The notes under the pieces were generated by a model. The model ran no database searches. It had not been told where the DNA came from and worked only from the letters and a program-made list of their open reading frames with translations. Both the position numbers and the translations under genes were made by a program. Below are positions 1 through 5,845 of a stretch of 6,630 nucleotides of DNA, piece after piece; position 1 is the first letter of the stretch; every line of letters starts with the position of its first letter. Location: contig JAUVAJ010000103.1 of NCBI GenBank assembly GCA_030591795.1, positions 1-6,630 of the forward strand, given 5' to 3'. The stretch comes from Desulfuromonadales bacterium (GTDB lineage Bacteria > Desulfobacterota > Desulfuromonadia > Desulfuromonadales > UBA2294).

Positions 1-356
1 CTGAGTTTATCGGTCGTTTGCCGGTTGTCGCAACACTTGAAGAACTCGATAAAGATGCTCTGGTGCAAATCTTGACCGAACCGAAGAATGCTCTGGTCAA
101 ACAGTACAAAAAACTGTTTGACATGGAGGATGTGAACCTGAAATTTACCGACGGTGCGTTGCTGGCGATTGCTCAGGAAGCTCTTAAACGCAAGACTGGT
201 GCCCGTGGACTCAGGTCTATTATTGAAAATGCGATGCTGGATGTAATGTATGATATCCCGTCACAGGACAGGGTCCAGGAGGTTGTAATCAACGAAGACG
301 TGATCTACAATCAGGCGGCACCGATTGTTGTTTATGAGGTTGCTAAATCGGCCTGA
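1..356 (+). CDS. clpX: ATP-dependent Clp protease ATP-binding subunit ClpX, C-terminal fragment
   Basis: This is the last ~118 codons of ClpX, the AAA+ hexameric unfoldase that feeds substrates to the ClpP peptidase in the cytoplasm. The 5' part lies outside the window; the first complete codon starts at base 3 and reads [16 protein letters not shown], a highly conserved ClpX segment. The sensor-2 motif [10 protein letters not shown] is present, with the arginine that contacts nucleotide, followed by a typical ClpX tail ([11 protein letters not shown]). The Walker motifs, zinc-binding domain and pore loops are upstream and unseen. It ends with TGA at 354-356. lon follows after 35 bp on the same strand with no terminator visible between them, so co-transcription of clpX and lon is likely; a clpP upstream would be expected from known gene order. 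The family call is very secure. Confidence 0.97.
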   Translation, partial: EFIGRLPVVATLEELDKDALVQILTEPKNALVKQYKKLFDMEDVNLKFTDGALLAIAQEALKRKTGARGLRSIIENAMLDVMYDIPSQDRVQEVVINEDVIYNQAAPIVVYEVAKSA

Positions 357-391
357 TGCACATCACCCTGACCCGGAACGATATATAAAAT

Positions 392-2809
392 ATGTCTGAT
401 ATTGCCGATTATTCTGAACTTCAATCCTGTGCAGTTTATCCACTGTTGCCATTGCGGGATATTGTTATTTTCCCAAACATGGTCACACCCCTGTTTGTCG
501 GACGACCGCGTTCTATTCATGCCTTGGAACAGGCAATGGAAGGGAATAAACTCGTTTTTTTGACGACGCAGAAAGATCCGAAAATCGATGACCCTATCGA
601 GGATGATATCTATCAGGTCGGGACGATTGGGCATATTGTTCAGTTGTTGAAACTGCCGGATGGCACAATCAAGGTTCTGATTGAAGGTAAGCAACGCGCC
701 CGGATCTCCACCTTTGTAGATCAGACTGAATCGTTGCAGGCCGAAGCGGTGCTGGTCGATGAGGTCGAGTCCGGTTCAAGTGAAAACGAAGCGCTGATGC
801 GCGGCGTCAGTAATGTTTTTGAAAGTTACATCAATCTGAGCAAAAAAGTACCGGCCGAGGTTATGTCTTCGATTTCCGGTGTTCAGGAGCCTGGTCGTCT
901 CGCCGATCTGGTTGTCGCACACCTTCAGGTCAGCATTGCTGACCGGCAAGAAATTCTTGAAGCGTTTGAACCAGAAGAGCGGCTGGAGAAACTACTCGCT
1001 CTGCTTGAACGGGAAGTCGACATTCTGCAGATTGAGAAAAAGATTCGAAGCCGGGTCAAACGCCAGATGGAGCGCAGTCAGAAAGAGTATTACCTGAATG
1101 AGCAGATGCGTGCAATTCAGAAGGAGCTTGGCGACAAGGATGAGCTGAAGCAAGAACTGCTTGAAATTGAAGAAAATATTCAAAAGAAAAAGATGTCGAA
1201 AGATGCGACAGAAAAGGCTGAAGCCGAACTGCGCAAGCTGAAGATGATGTCGCCGATGTCGGCTGAGGCGACCGTTGTCAGAAATTATCTCGATTGGCTT
1301 TTGGCAATCCCCTGGCGTGAGCGTTCCAAGGCACGGCTTGATGTTGATAAGGCTGAGGCGATTCTCGAAGAGGATCACTACGGCCTTGAAAAGGTCAAAG
1401 AGAGGATCGTTGAATATCTCGCAGTTCAGTCTCTTGTTAAAAAGCTGAAAGGACCAATTCTCTGTTTGGTTGGTCCACCCGGTGTTGGTAAAACTTCGCT
1501 AGGTCGTTCGGTTGCCCGTGCCTTGAATCGTAAATTCGTCAGAATCTCTCTTGGTGGTGTGCGTGATGAGGCTGAAATCCGTGGTCATCGTCGTACCTAC
1601 ATCGGTGCCATGCCCGGAAAAATCATTCAGGGTCTACGCAAGGCCGGGGTAAAAAATCCGGTTTTCTTGCTCGACGAAGTTGACAAGATGAGTACCGATT
1701 TTCGTGGTGATCCATCATCAGCTCTGCTTGAAGTCCTCGACCCTGAGCAGAATTCTACATTCGGCGATCATTTTCTCGATGTTGATTATGACTTGTCGCA
1801 GGTTTTGTTTATTGCTACGGCCAATACTCTGCAGTCTATTCCGGCACCGTTGCATGATCGGATGGAGATCATCCGGATTGAGGGGTACACCGAAGAGGAA
1901 AAACTTAATATTGCCCGCAAATATCTTCTGCCTAAACAGTTGGCTGCGCATGGTCTAAAACCAGACCAAGTGACTGTAGTTGATGAGGCGTTGTATGAAG
2001 TAATTCGCCGCTATACGCGTGAGGCTGGTGTCCGTGGCCTTGAGCGGGAGTTGGCCAATATTTTCAGAAAACTTGCCAGAGACTTGGTGAAAGTGCGTAA
2101 GGCTACCCCAGATAAAGCATATTGTGTCGACTTTGCCAGTATAAAAGAACATCTCGGCGTGCCACGCTTCCAGTATGGCACTAAAGATAATGAAAACCGC
2201 ATCGGTATGGCGACCGGTCTGGCATGGACTGAAGTGGGCGGAGAGTTGTTGAATATTGAGACTGCGATCTTGACCGGTTCCGGGAAATTGACTGTAACCG
2301 GTAAATTGGGCGAGGTGATGCGAGAGTCAGCTTCGGCAGCATTGAGTTATATTCGATCACGGTGGCAACAGCTCGGTCTGGAAGAAGATTTTTACCAGAA
2401 GATTGATATCCATATTCATGTCCCTGAAGGAGCTATTCCGAAGGATGGGCCTTCCGCAGGGATAACTATGGCGAGTGCTCTGGCTTCAGCATTGACCGGA
2501 CGACCGATAGATTGTGGTATTGCCATGACTGGTGAGATAACTCTACGTGGTAGCGTTCTGCCAATTGGTGGATTGAAGGAAAAGCTTCTTGCCGCAAAAA
2601 GAGCTGGAATTACTAGGGTTTTGATACCTGCAGAGAATGAAAAAAATCTCGAAGAAATTTCTGAACAAATCTTGAAAGATATTGAAATCAAGGTTGTTTC
2701 TCACGTAGATGAAGTGTTAGAGTATGCGCTCTCGATAAGTTTGCCGTTGTCGTCTACTGGCGCCGAAAAAAAATCTGATTCAGAGCAGACGACTCAAGTG
2801 CATCATTAA
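392..2809 (+). CDS. lon: ATP-dependent endopeptidase Lon (LonA type)
   Basis: Full-length 805-aa cytoplasmic AAA+ protease that degrades misfolded and regulatory proteins. In order it shows: the N-terminal substrate-binding LON domain (about residues 15-205, beginning [16 protein letters not shown]); a charged coiled-coil linker (about 205-300, with the conserved [16 protein letters not shown]); the AAA+ module with Walker A GPPGVGKT at 361-368 and Walker [10 protein letters not shown] at 424-432; and the C-terminal protease domain with catalytic Ser688 in PKDGPSAG and Lys731 in [14 protein letters not shown]. These positions run five to nine residues ahead of the E. coli enzyme as I recall it. 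The ATG at 392 is preceded only by a weak GGAA (375-378), so translation may depend partly on clpX. The last ~25 residues are a polar, probably disordered tail encoded across a run of eight A. It lies 35 bp after clpX and about 100 bp before hup. Confidence 0.99.
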   Translation: MSDIADYSELQSCAVYPLLPLRDIVIFPNMVTPLFVGRPRSIHALEQAMEGNKLVFLTTQKDPKIDDPIEDDIYQVGTIGHIVQLLKLPDGTIKVLIEGKQRARISTFVDQTESLQAEAVLVDEVESGSSENEALMRGVSNVFESYINLSKKVPAEVMSSISGVQEPGRLADLVVAHLQVSIADRQEILEAFEPEERLEKLLALLEREVDILQIEKKIRSRVKRQMERSQKEYYLNEQMRAIQKELGDKDELKQELLEIEENIQKKKMSKDATEKAEAELRKLKMMSPMSAEATVVRNYLDWLLAIPWRERSKARLDVDKAEAILEEDHYGLEKVKERIVEYLAVQSLVKKLKGPILCLVGPPGVGKTSLGRSVARALNRKFVRISLGGVRDEAEIRGHRRTYIGAMPGKIIQGLRKAGVKNPVFLLDEVDKMSTDFRGDPSSALLEVLDPEQNSTFGDHFLDVDYDLSQVLFIATANTLQSIPAPLHDRMEIIRIEGYTEEEKLNIARKYLLPKQLAAHGLKPDQVTVVDEALYEVIRRYTREAGVRGLERELANIFRKLARDLVKVRKATPDKAYCVDFASIKEHLGVPRFQYGTKDNENRIGMATGLAWTEVGGELLNIETAILTGSGKLTVTGKLGEVMRESASAALSYIRSRWQQLGLEEDFYQKIDIHIHVPEGAIPKDGPSAGITMASALASALTGRPIDCGIAMTGEITLRGSVLPIGGLKEKLLAAKRAGITRVLIPAENEKNLEEISEQILKDIEIKVVSHVDEVLEYALSISLPLSSTGAEKKSDSEQTTQVHH

Positions 2810-2830
2810 CGTAAATTGCTAAATAATTGC

Positions 2831-2860
2831 TTGACACTGTTTTCTTAAATTTGATATAAA
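2831..2860 (+). promoter_or_regulatory. Sigma-70-type promoter of the HU gene
   Basis: A perfect -35 hexamer TTGACA (2831-2836) is followed by an 18-bp spacer and a -10 hexamer TATAAA (2855-2860) in an AT-rich stretch. Transcription would start near 2867, giving a leader of about 45 nt before the GTG of the HU gene. The element lies just after the lon stop codon, so HU can be expressed strongly and independently of clpX-lon. Two copies of AATTGCT (2814-2820 and 2825-2831), 11 bp apart, lie immediately upstream of or touching the -35 box. Confidence 0.8.
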
Positions 2861-2901
2861 TAGCGCGTTTTCAGCAGGGCTTTTCCTATTAATAATTACA
2901 T

Positions 2902-2907
2902 GGAGGT
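2902..2907 (+). promoter_or_regulatory. Strong ribosome binding site fixing the GTG start of HU
   Basis: GGAGGT lies 5 nt upstream of the GTG at 2913. It is a near-perfect Shine-Dalgarno sequence and supports the GTG start, from which the protein begins with the standard HU sequence MTKADLV. Confidence 0.85.
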
Positions 2908-2912
2908 ACGTT

Positions 2913-3185
2913 GTGACTAAGGCTGATCTTGTAAACTCAATGGCAGAAAAAGCTGGCCTCAGCAAAGCTGACGCCGAGAAGGCACTTAAAGGTTTTTGCG
3001 ATGCAATTACTGACGCTCTGAAAGCCGGTGAGAAGATTTCTCTGGTTGGTTTTGGTACCTTCAGTGTAAGCGCACGCGCTGCACGGACTGGTCAGAATCC
3101 ACAGACTGGTCAAAAAATTCAGATCCCGGCTTCCAATGCTCCGAAATTCAAGGCTGGTAAAGCATTGAAGGACGCAGTAAATTAA
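2913..3185 (+). CDS. hup: DNA-binding protein HU (nucleoid-associated histone-like protein)
   Basis: A 90-aa protein of the HU/IHF family, exactly the usual length. HU dimers bend and compact DNA non-specifically in the nucleoid. The sequence starts MTKADLVNSMAEKAGLSKAD (helical N-terminal dimerisation half). It then carries the family signature GFGTFSVSARAARTGQNPQTG (about residues 46-66), whose RTGQNPQTG part forms the beta-ribbon arm. The intercalating proline is Pro62 in GQNP, and the C-terminal strand and helix read PASNAPKFKAGKALKDAVN. The start is GTG, set by GGAGGT five bases upstream, and it has its own consensus promoter. Its place right after lon is the same as hupB in E. coli. HU rather than IHF is favoured by the overall sequence and this context; which HU paralogue it is cannot be told from the window. 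Confidence 0.97.
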   Translation: MTKADLVNSMAEKAGLSKADAEKALKGFCDAITDALKAGEKISLVGFGTFSVSARAARTGQNPQTGQKIQIPASNAPKFKAGKALKDAVN

Positions 3186-3213
3186 AGCGTAGTTTCTGAA
3201 CGTTTACAGATTT

Positions 3214-3252
3214 GAAAACAGGGAATGGTGGTACCTGCCGTTTCCTGTTTTC
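3214..3252 (+). terminator. Hairpin after hup, probable (leaky) terminator
   Basis: Left arm GAAAACAGGGAA (3214-3225) pairs with TTTCCTGTTTTC (3241-3252) over 12 bp with one G-U pair. Two further G-C pairs flanked by G-U pairs extend the stem into the loop. A T-rich tail (TGTCTTTG) follows. It begins 28 nt after the hup stop and ends 8 nt before the first tRNA. I see no promoter between this hairpin and the tRNA, so if the tRNAs are read from the hup promoter the terminator must leak, or the hairpin may serve in transcript processing. Confidence 0.6.
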
Positions 3253-3260
3253 TGTCTTTG

Positions 3261-3337
3261 GGGGCTGTAGTAGAGTCGGTTACAACGCCGGCCTGTCACG
3301 CCGGAGGTCGCGGGTTCGAGTCCCGTCAGCCCCGCCA
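3261..3337 (+). tRNA. tRNA-Asp (anticodon GTC), copy 1
   Basis: A 77-nt tRNA with encoded CCA. Acceptor arms GGGGCTG (3261-3267) and CAGCCCC (3327-3333) pair perfectly, with discriminator G at 3334 and CCA at 3335-3337. The anticodon stem is CCGGC/GCCGG with loop CTGTCAC; the anticodon GTC is at 3295-3297. The T arm holds GGTTCGAGTCC. Known aspartyl identity positions are present (G34, U35, C36, C38, G10, G73). The D stem is odd: GTAG (10-13) faces CAAC (22-25), leaving an A-A mismatch at positions 12-23. It is identical to the copy at 3434-3510. Confidence 0.97.
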
Positions 3338-3351
3338 TTTACATACAAAAT

Positions 3352-3427
3352 GGGCGAATAGCTCAGCTGGGAGAGCATCGGCCTTACAAGCCGAGGGTCA
3401 CAGGTTCGAGCCCTGTTTCGCCCACCA
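3352..3427 (+). tRNA. tRNA-Val (anticodon TAC)
   Basis: A 76-nt tRNA with encoded CCA. Acceptor arms GGGCGAA (3352-3358) and TTCGCCC (3417-3423) pair fully; the discriminator is A at 3424 and CCA is at 3425-3427. The D arm is the usual GCTCAGCTGGGAGAGC. The anticodon stem TCGGC/GCCGA encloses loop CTTACAA with anticodon TAC at 3385-3387, which reads GUN valine codons through modified U34. It lies between two identical tRNA-Asp genes, 14 nt after the first and 6 nt before the second, so all three are probably processed from one transcript. Confidence 0.97.
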
Positions 3428-3433
3428 TTAGAA

Positions 3434-3510
3434 GGGGCTGTAGTAGAGTCGGTTACAACGCCGGCCTGTCACGCCGGAGGTCGCGGGTTCGAGTCCCGTC
3501 AGCCCCGCCA
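3434..3510 (+). tRNA. tRNA-Asp (anticodon GTC), copy 2
   Basis: A 77-nt tRNA, base-for-base identical to the copy at 3261-3337, including the unusual D stem with an A-A mismatch at 12-23. The anticodon GTC is at 3468-3470 and the encoded CCA at 3508-3510. It is the last gene of the cluster; a perfect 20-bp inverted repeat starts 5 nt after its 3' end. Confidence 0.97.
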
Positions 3511-3514
3511 TTGT

Positions 3515-3560
3515 AAGAACAAGAAAAGGTGAGCCATTGTGCTCACCTTTTCTTGTTCTT
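3515..3560. terminator. Perfect 20-bp inverted repeat ending the tRNA operon
   Basis: Left arm 3515-3534 (starting AAGAACAAG) and right arm 3541-3560 (ending CTTGTTCTT) are exact reverse complements, with a 6-nt loop CATTGT. The base of the stem is A/T-rich and the top is GC-rich (GGTGAGC/GCTCACC). The T-rich right arm stands in for a U tract on the + strand and the A-rich left arm does so on the - strand, so it could stop transcription from both directions. It lies 5 nt after the second tRNA-Asp and isolates the downstream isomerase gene from the tRNA operon. Confidence 0.85.
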
Positions 3561-3671
3561 ATTGATTGACTTGGCAAGGTTAGCTCCGGTAGCATGTGGC
3601 GCTACAGTTAGCATTCGGAACAATTCTTCTACGCGCCAAAATATAACATTCCCGTTTCATTAATTTGCCAT

Positions 3672-3700
3672 TTGTTACGATTGGTTCCGAGATTTAAGAA
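3672..3700 (+). promoter_or_regulatory. Weak candidate promoter for the isomerase-NHL operon
   Basis: The AT-rich gap after the tRNA terminator should hold a promoter for the downstream operon. TTGTTA (3672-3677), a 17-bp spacer and TAAGAA (3695-3700) is one possible -35/-10 pair. TTGGTT (3681-3686) with GATATT (3704-3709) at the same spacing is another. Neither is close to consensus, and no GG-N10-GC sigma-54 motif is found in this gap. Confidence 0.25.
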
Positions 3701-3726
3701 TTTGATATTAAAACCCAATACATGCT

Positions 3727-3730
3727 GGAG
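3727..3730 (+). promoter_or_regulatory. Ribosome binding site selecting the ATG at 3740
   Basis: GGAG at 3727-3730 lies 9 nt before the ATG at 3740. The in-frame ATG at 3722 lies upstream of this element and has no Shine-Dalgarno of its own, and the ATG at 3731 touches it. The start at 3740 also gives a compact signal peptide (MSTRIIKIS...). Confidence 0.6.
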
Positions 3731-3739
3731 ATGCTGAAC

Positions 3740-4708
3740 ATGTCAACACGTATAATTAAAATAAGCACTGTTTTCTTGGCTCTTATTGTTACGCTTTTCG
3801 TCGGCAGCAATGCTGTTGCTGACAACACAATTGTTGCCAAGGTCGGCAATGTGCCGATTACGATTTATGAACTGAATCGTCAACTGCAGAAGTTGATTCC
3901 GCTGGCCAGCAGTTATCATAGCGGTGTGTCAAAAGAGAAGATTGCTGAATTGCAGGAAGAGGCGCTCGCTGATCTGATTGAGCAGGCATATATGGTTCAG
4001 TACGCCTTTGATGAAGAGATCTCCGTCCCCAAAAGTGATGTCGATGCTTTACTTGAACCGATTGCCAGCCGTTTCGACAGCACTGATGCTTTTGTTGCCG
4101 CGTTGGGCGGTGAAGGGGTTGATGGAATCAGGGCCGCAATTTTTCGCCTTCTTTTGGCGCAAAAAGCGCTCAAGGTTGCAGTTGAAGAGCGGGTGGCGGT
4201 GGATGAGGCAGCACTGCAGGCAGATTTTGAAAAGAATAAGCATAGATACATGCGACCGCGGCAATTTCGTGCGAGCCATATCCTGATCAAGGTCATGCCG
4301 GAGATGAACGCCGAAGAAAAAGCCGAAAAAGATAAGCTGGTAAACGATCTATACGAAAAAGCTGTAGCTGGAGAGGATTTTTATGACCTCGCCTACTACA
4401 ATTCCGAAGATAAAACCCGTATGGTCGGTGGTGATATCGGCGTTTTCCATCTTGGCCAGGCTCAACCGGAAGTTGAAGCGGCCATTGTAAAGATGAAGGT
4501 TGGCGAAATATCCAAACCTGTCCAGACCTTCTACGGCTATGAAATTATCAAATTGACCGAGGATTCGCCAGCATCGCAACTGACCTTTGCTGATATGCGC
4601 GAAAAACTGATGGCAAATGAGCATAAGAAGCAATATGACCGCCTGAAAGCTGACTGGTTGGCCAGCTTGAAAGAGGCCTACAAGGTTGAACGGCTGATCG
4701 CCAAGTGA
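3740..4708 (+). CDS. Exported SurA/PpiC-type peptidyl-prolyl cis-trans isomerase (parvulin)
   Basis: A 322-aa protein from the preferred ATG (an in-frame ATG 18 bp upstream would add six residues). Residues 1-27 form a Sec signal peptide: basic start, hydrophobic core VFLALIVTLFVG, then A-V-A before a likely cut at 27/28. The next ~140 residues are helical and SurA-like (VAKVGNVPITIYELNRQLQK). A parvulin domain (about 172-276) starts RPRQFRASHILIKV with His180, continues with GGDIGVFHLGQAQPE and ends YGYEIIKLTE. The second active-site His usual in FGYHIIK is Glu268 here, so chaperone activity may matter more than proline isomerisation. The product should be periplasmic, with no membrane anchor or lipobox. 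The stop overlaps the next start by 4 nt, implying translational coupling with the NHL lipoprotein. Gene order (lon-hup-isomerase) echoes E. coli ppiD, but PpiD is about 620 aa and anchored. The family is secure; the substrate is inferred. Confidence 0.9.
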   Translation: MSTRIIKISTVFLALIVTLFVGSNAVADNTIVAKVGNVPITIYELNRQLQKLIPLASSYHSGVSKEKIAELQEEALADLIEQAYMVQYAFDEEISVPKSDVDALLEPIASRFDSTDAFVAALGGEGVDGIRAAIFRLLLAQKALKVAVEERVAVDEAALQADFEKNKHRYMRPRQFRASHILIKVMPEMNAEEKAEKDKLVNDLYEKAVAGEDFYDLAYYNSEDKTRMVGGDIGVFHLGQAQPEVEAAIVKMKVGEISKPVQTFYGYEIIKLTEDSPASQLTFADMREKLMANEHKKQYDRLKADWLASLKEAYKVERLIAK

Positions 4709-5751
4709 AACTGTTTACACTGTCTTGCCGATTTCTGTTAGTGACAGGTGTCCTGTTGCTGACGGCATGTGCTACTCCGGTGTTAGAACCGGGCGACTGG
4801 CAAGATGCGTCACTTGTTCGTGTGTGGCCTGAGTCACCGCAGACTCCACGGATCAAACTCTTGCGCATGATTGGCAGTGAGACAGATTTGCGTGATGGTG
4901 ACGAAGGGCGGTTCTTTGCCTGGCTGTTCGGCGAAGCCGCAGGCCAATTGCCTCTGGTGTCACCCTATGGGATTGCTGCTGACGGCAAGGGGCGCGTGTG
5001 GGTTGCGGATCCGGCGGGCTCTGTGGTTCATATGTTTGATCTGGCCGACAAAAATGTCGACTATATATCCCAGGTGGGCAAAGACCGTCTGGTCTCTCCG
5101 GTCGGCCTGGCGTATAATCCGCGTCTGAATCTGTTTTATGTCTCTGACAGTGTTCTGAAGCGTGTCTTTATTCTCGATACCGAGGGTTCTCCAGTTGGCG
5201 AGATAATTTTGCCTGATGGTTTCGGTCGTCCAGCCGGTTTGGCTGTCGGACCCGCAGACAATGTTTTTATAGCCGATGTTGCAGCCGGTAAAGTTGAACA
5301 GTTTTCTTCTGCTGGTGAGCATCTCCGCTCTGTTTCAAGCGCAGTTGGTGACGGCGTATTATTCAACCATCCGACTAACGTTGCAGTAGATGCTGCTGGG
5401 CGCCTTTATGTGACGGATTCGATGAACTTCCGGATAGAGGTTCAATCGCCACAAGGCGAGTTGCTTAAAGTGATCGGCGCCCTCGGTGATAAGCCCGGGG
5501 GGTTGGCTCGGCCACGTGGGGTTGCGGTCGACTCGGAAGGCCATATTTATATCGTAGATGCGGCATTTGACAATGTTCAGATATTCGATATAGCGGGAAG
5601 GCTGTTGCTGTACTTTGGTCAGCCCGGCAAAACCGGTGGTGAATTTTGCTTGCCAGCCGGTATTTTCATTGATCAGGCAGATCGCATTTATCTGTCAGAG
5701 TCTTGTAATGGCCGGTTTCAGATATTTCAGTACCTTAGAACAGCAGATTAA
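4705..5751 (+). CDS. NHL-repeat six-bladed beta-propeller lipoprotein
   Basis: A 348-aa protein starting with GTG, overlapping the stop of the isomerase gene as GTGA. The N-terminus is a lipoprotein signal peptide with lipobox LTAC; Cys22 would be lipidated, and Ala at +2 favours the outer membrane. Six NHL-type repeats follow at near-constant spacing, starting at about residues 86 (SPYGIAAD), 131 (SPVGLAYN), 175 (RPAGLAVG), 222 (HPTNVAVD), 269 (RPRGVAVD) and 316 (LPAGIFID). Each continues into an ...VADxxxxxVxxFD-like strand, so this is one complete propeller. The last blade contains Cys315 and Cys334, a possible disulfide. NHL propellers usually bind proteins or other ligands and are not enzymes by default. 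Placement between an exported foldase and a multiheme cytochrome suggests a role in cytochrome delivery or anchoring; that is inference. There is no strong ribosome binding site, consistent with coupling. Confidence 0.9.
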   Translation: MKLFTLSCRFLLVTGVLLLTACATPVLEPGDWQDASLVRVWPESPQTPRIKLLRMIGSETDLRDGDEGRFFAWLFGEAAGQLPLVSPYGIAADGKGRVWVADPAGSVVHMFDLADKNVDYISQVGKDRLVSPVGLAYNPRLNLFYVSDSVLKRVFILDTEGSPVGEIILPDGFGRPAGLAVGPADNVFIADVAAGKVEQFSSAGEHLRSVSSAVGDGVLFNHPTNVAVDAAGRLYVTDSMNFRIEVQSPQGELLKVIGALGDKPGGLARPRGVAVDSEGHIYIVDAAFDNVQIFDIAGRLLLYFGQPGKTGGEFCLPAGIFIDQADRIYLSESCNGRFQIFQYLRTAD

Positions 5752-5780
5752 GTTACTACAGGATAGTTTATTGCCCGATT

Positions 5781-5797
5781 TTGGTGTTTTTATTGCA
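5781..5797 (+). promoter_or_regulatory. Candidate sigma-54 (-24/-12) promoter before the cytochrome gene
   Basis: TTGG (5781-5784) and TTGCA (5793-5797) place GG and GC exactly 10 bp apart, the spacing required by RpoN. The -12 half matches the TTGCW consensus. The -24 half matches TTGG but not the following CAC. Transcription would begin near 5808, leaving about 38 nt of leader. A second, poorer GG-N10-GC (5761-5774) lies exactly 22 bp upstream. No good sigma-70 promoter was seen in this gap. Confidence 0.4.
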
Positions 5798-5835
5798 TAA
5801 CATTCAAGGGTTTGTTAGTGGTTTTATCAGTACTC

Positions 5836-5840
5836 AGGAG
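5836..5840 (+). promoter_or_regulatory. Ribosome binding site of the cytochrome gene
   Basis: AGGAG at 5836-5840 is followed by a 5-nt spacer and ATG at 5846. This favours 5846 over the in-frame ATG at 5879, which has only an AGG three bases upstream. Confidence 0.65.
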
Positions 5841-5845
5841 CAGGA

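Larger units (their letters stand above)
3261..3512 (+). repeat. Direct repeat of 79 bp containing the two tRNA-Asp genes
   Basis: Bases 3261-3339 and 3434-3512 are identical (the 77-nt tRNA plus TT). Flanking sequence differs on both sides (TTTG before copy 1, AGAA before copy 2). The units are 94 nt apart and enclose tRNA-Val. Recombination between them would remove one Asp gene and the Val gene together; recombination or gene conversion would also keep the copies identical. Confidence 0.9.

Noticed and set aside
2416..2691. Antisense frame of 91 codons inside the lon protease domain (and similar antisense frames in lon at 992-1378 and 332-694)
   Set aside because: All lie opposite strongly conserved Lon coding sequence, have low-complexity products and show no ribosome binding site.
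3225..3431. Open reading frame of about 68 codons over the first tRNA-Asp and tRNA-Val
   Set aside because: It is a translation of tRNA sequence and has no ribosome binding site; such frames are a known artefact of tRNA clusters.
3579..3618. GTTAGC repeated at 3579-3584 and 3607-3612, and a short GTAGC/GCTAC inverted repeat between them
   Set aside because: The repeats are too short and imperfect to support an operator or RNA structure in a 180-bp AT-rich gap.
3722..3739. Upstream in-frame ATG codons (3722, 3731) as the isomerase start
   Set aside because: 3722 has no Shine-Dalgarno and 3731 abuts the GGAG; the ATG at 3740 has the correct spacing and gives a typical signal peptide.
3434..3740. 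Integrative element using the second tRNA-Asp as attachment site
   Set aside because: No integrase, no repeated tRNA 3' fragment downstream, and the following genes look like ordinary chromosomal functions.
4548..4868. Antisense frame of 106 codons across the isomerase/NHL junction
   Set aside because: It runs opposite two well supported genes, resembles no family I know, and lacks initiation signals.
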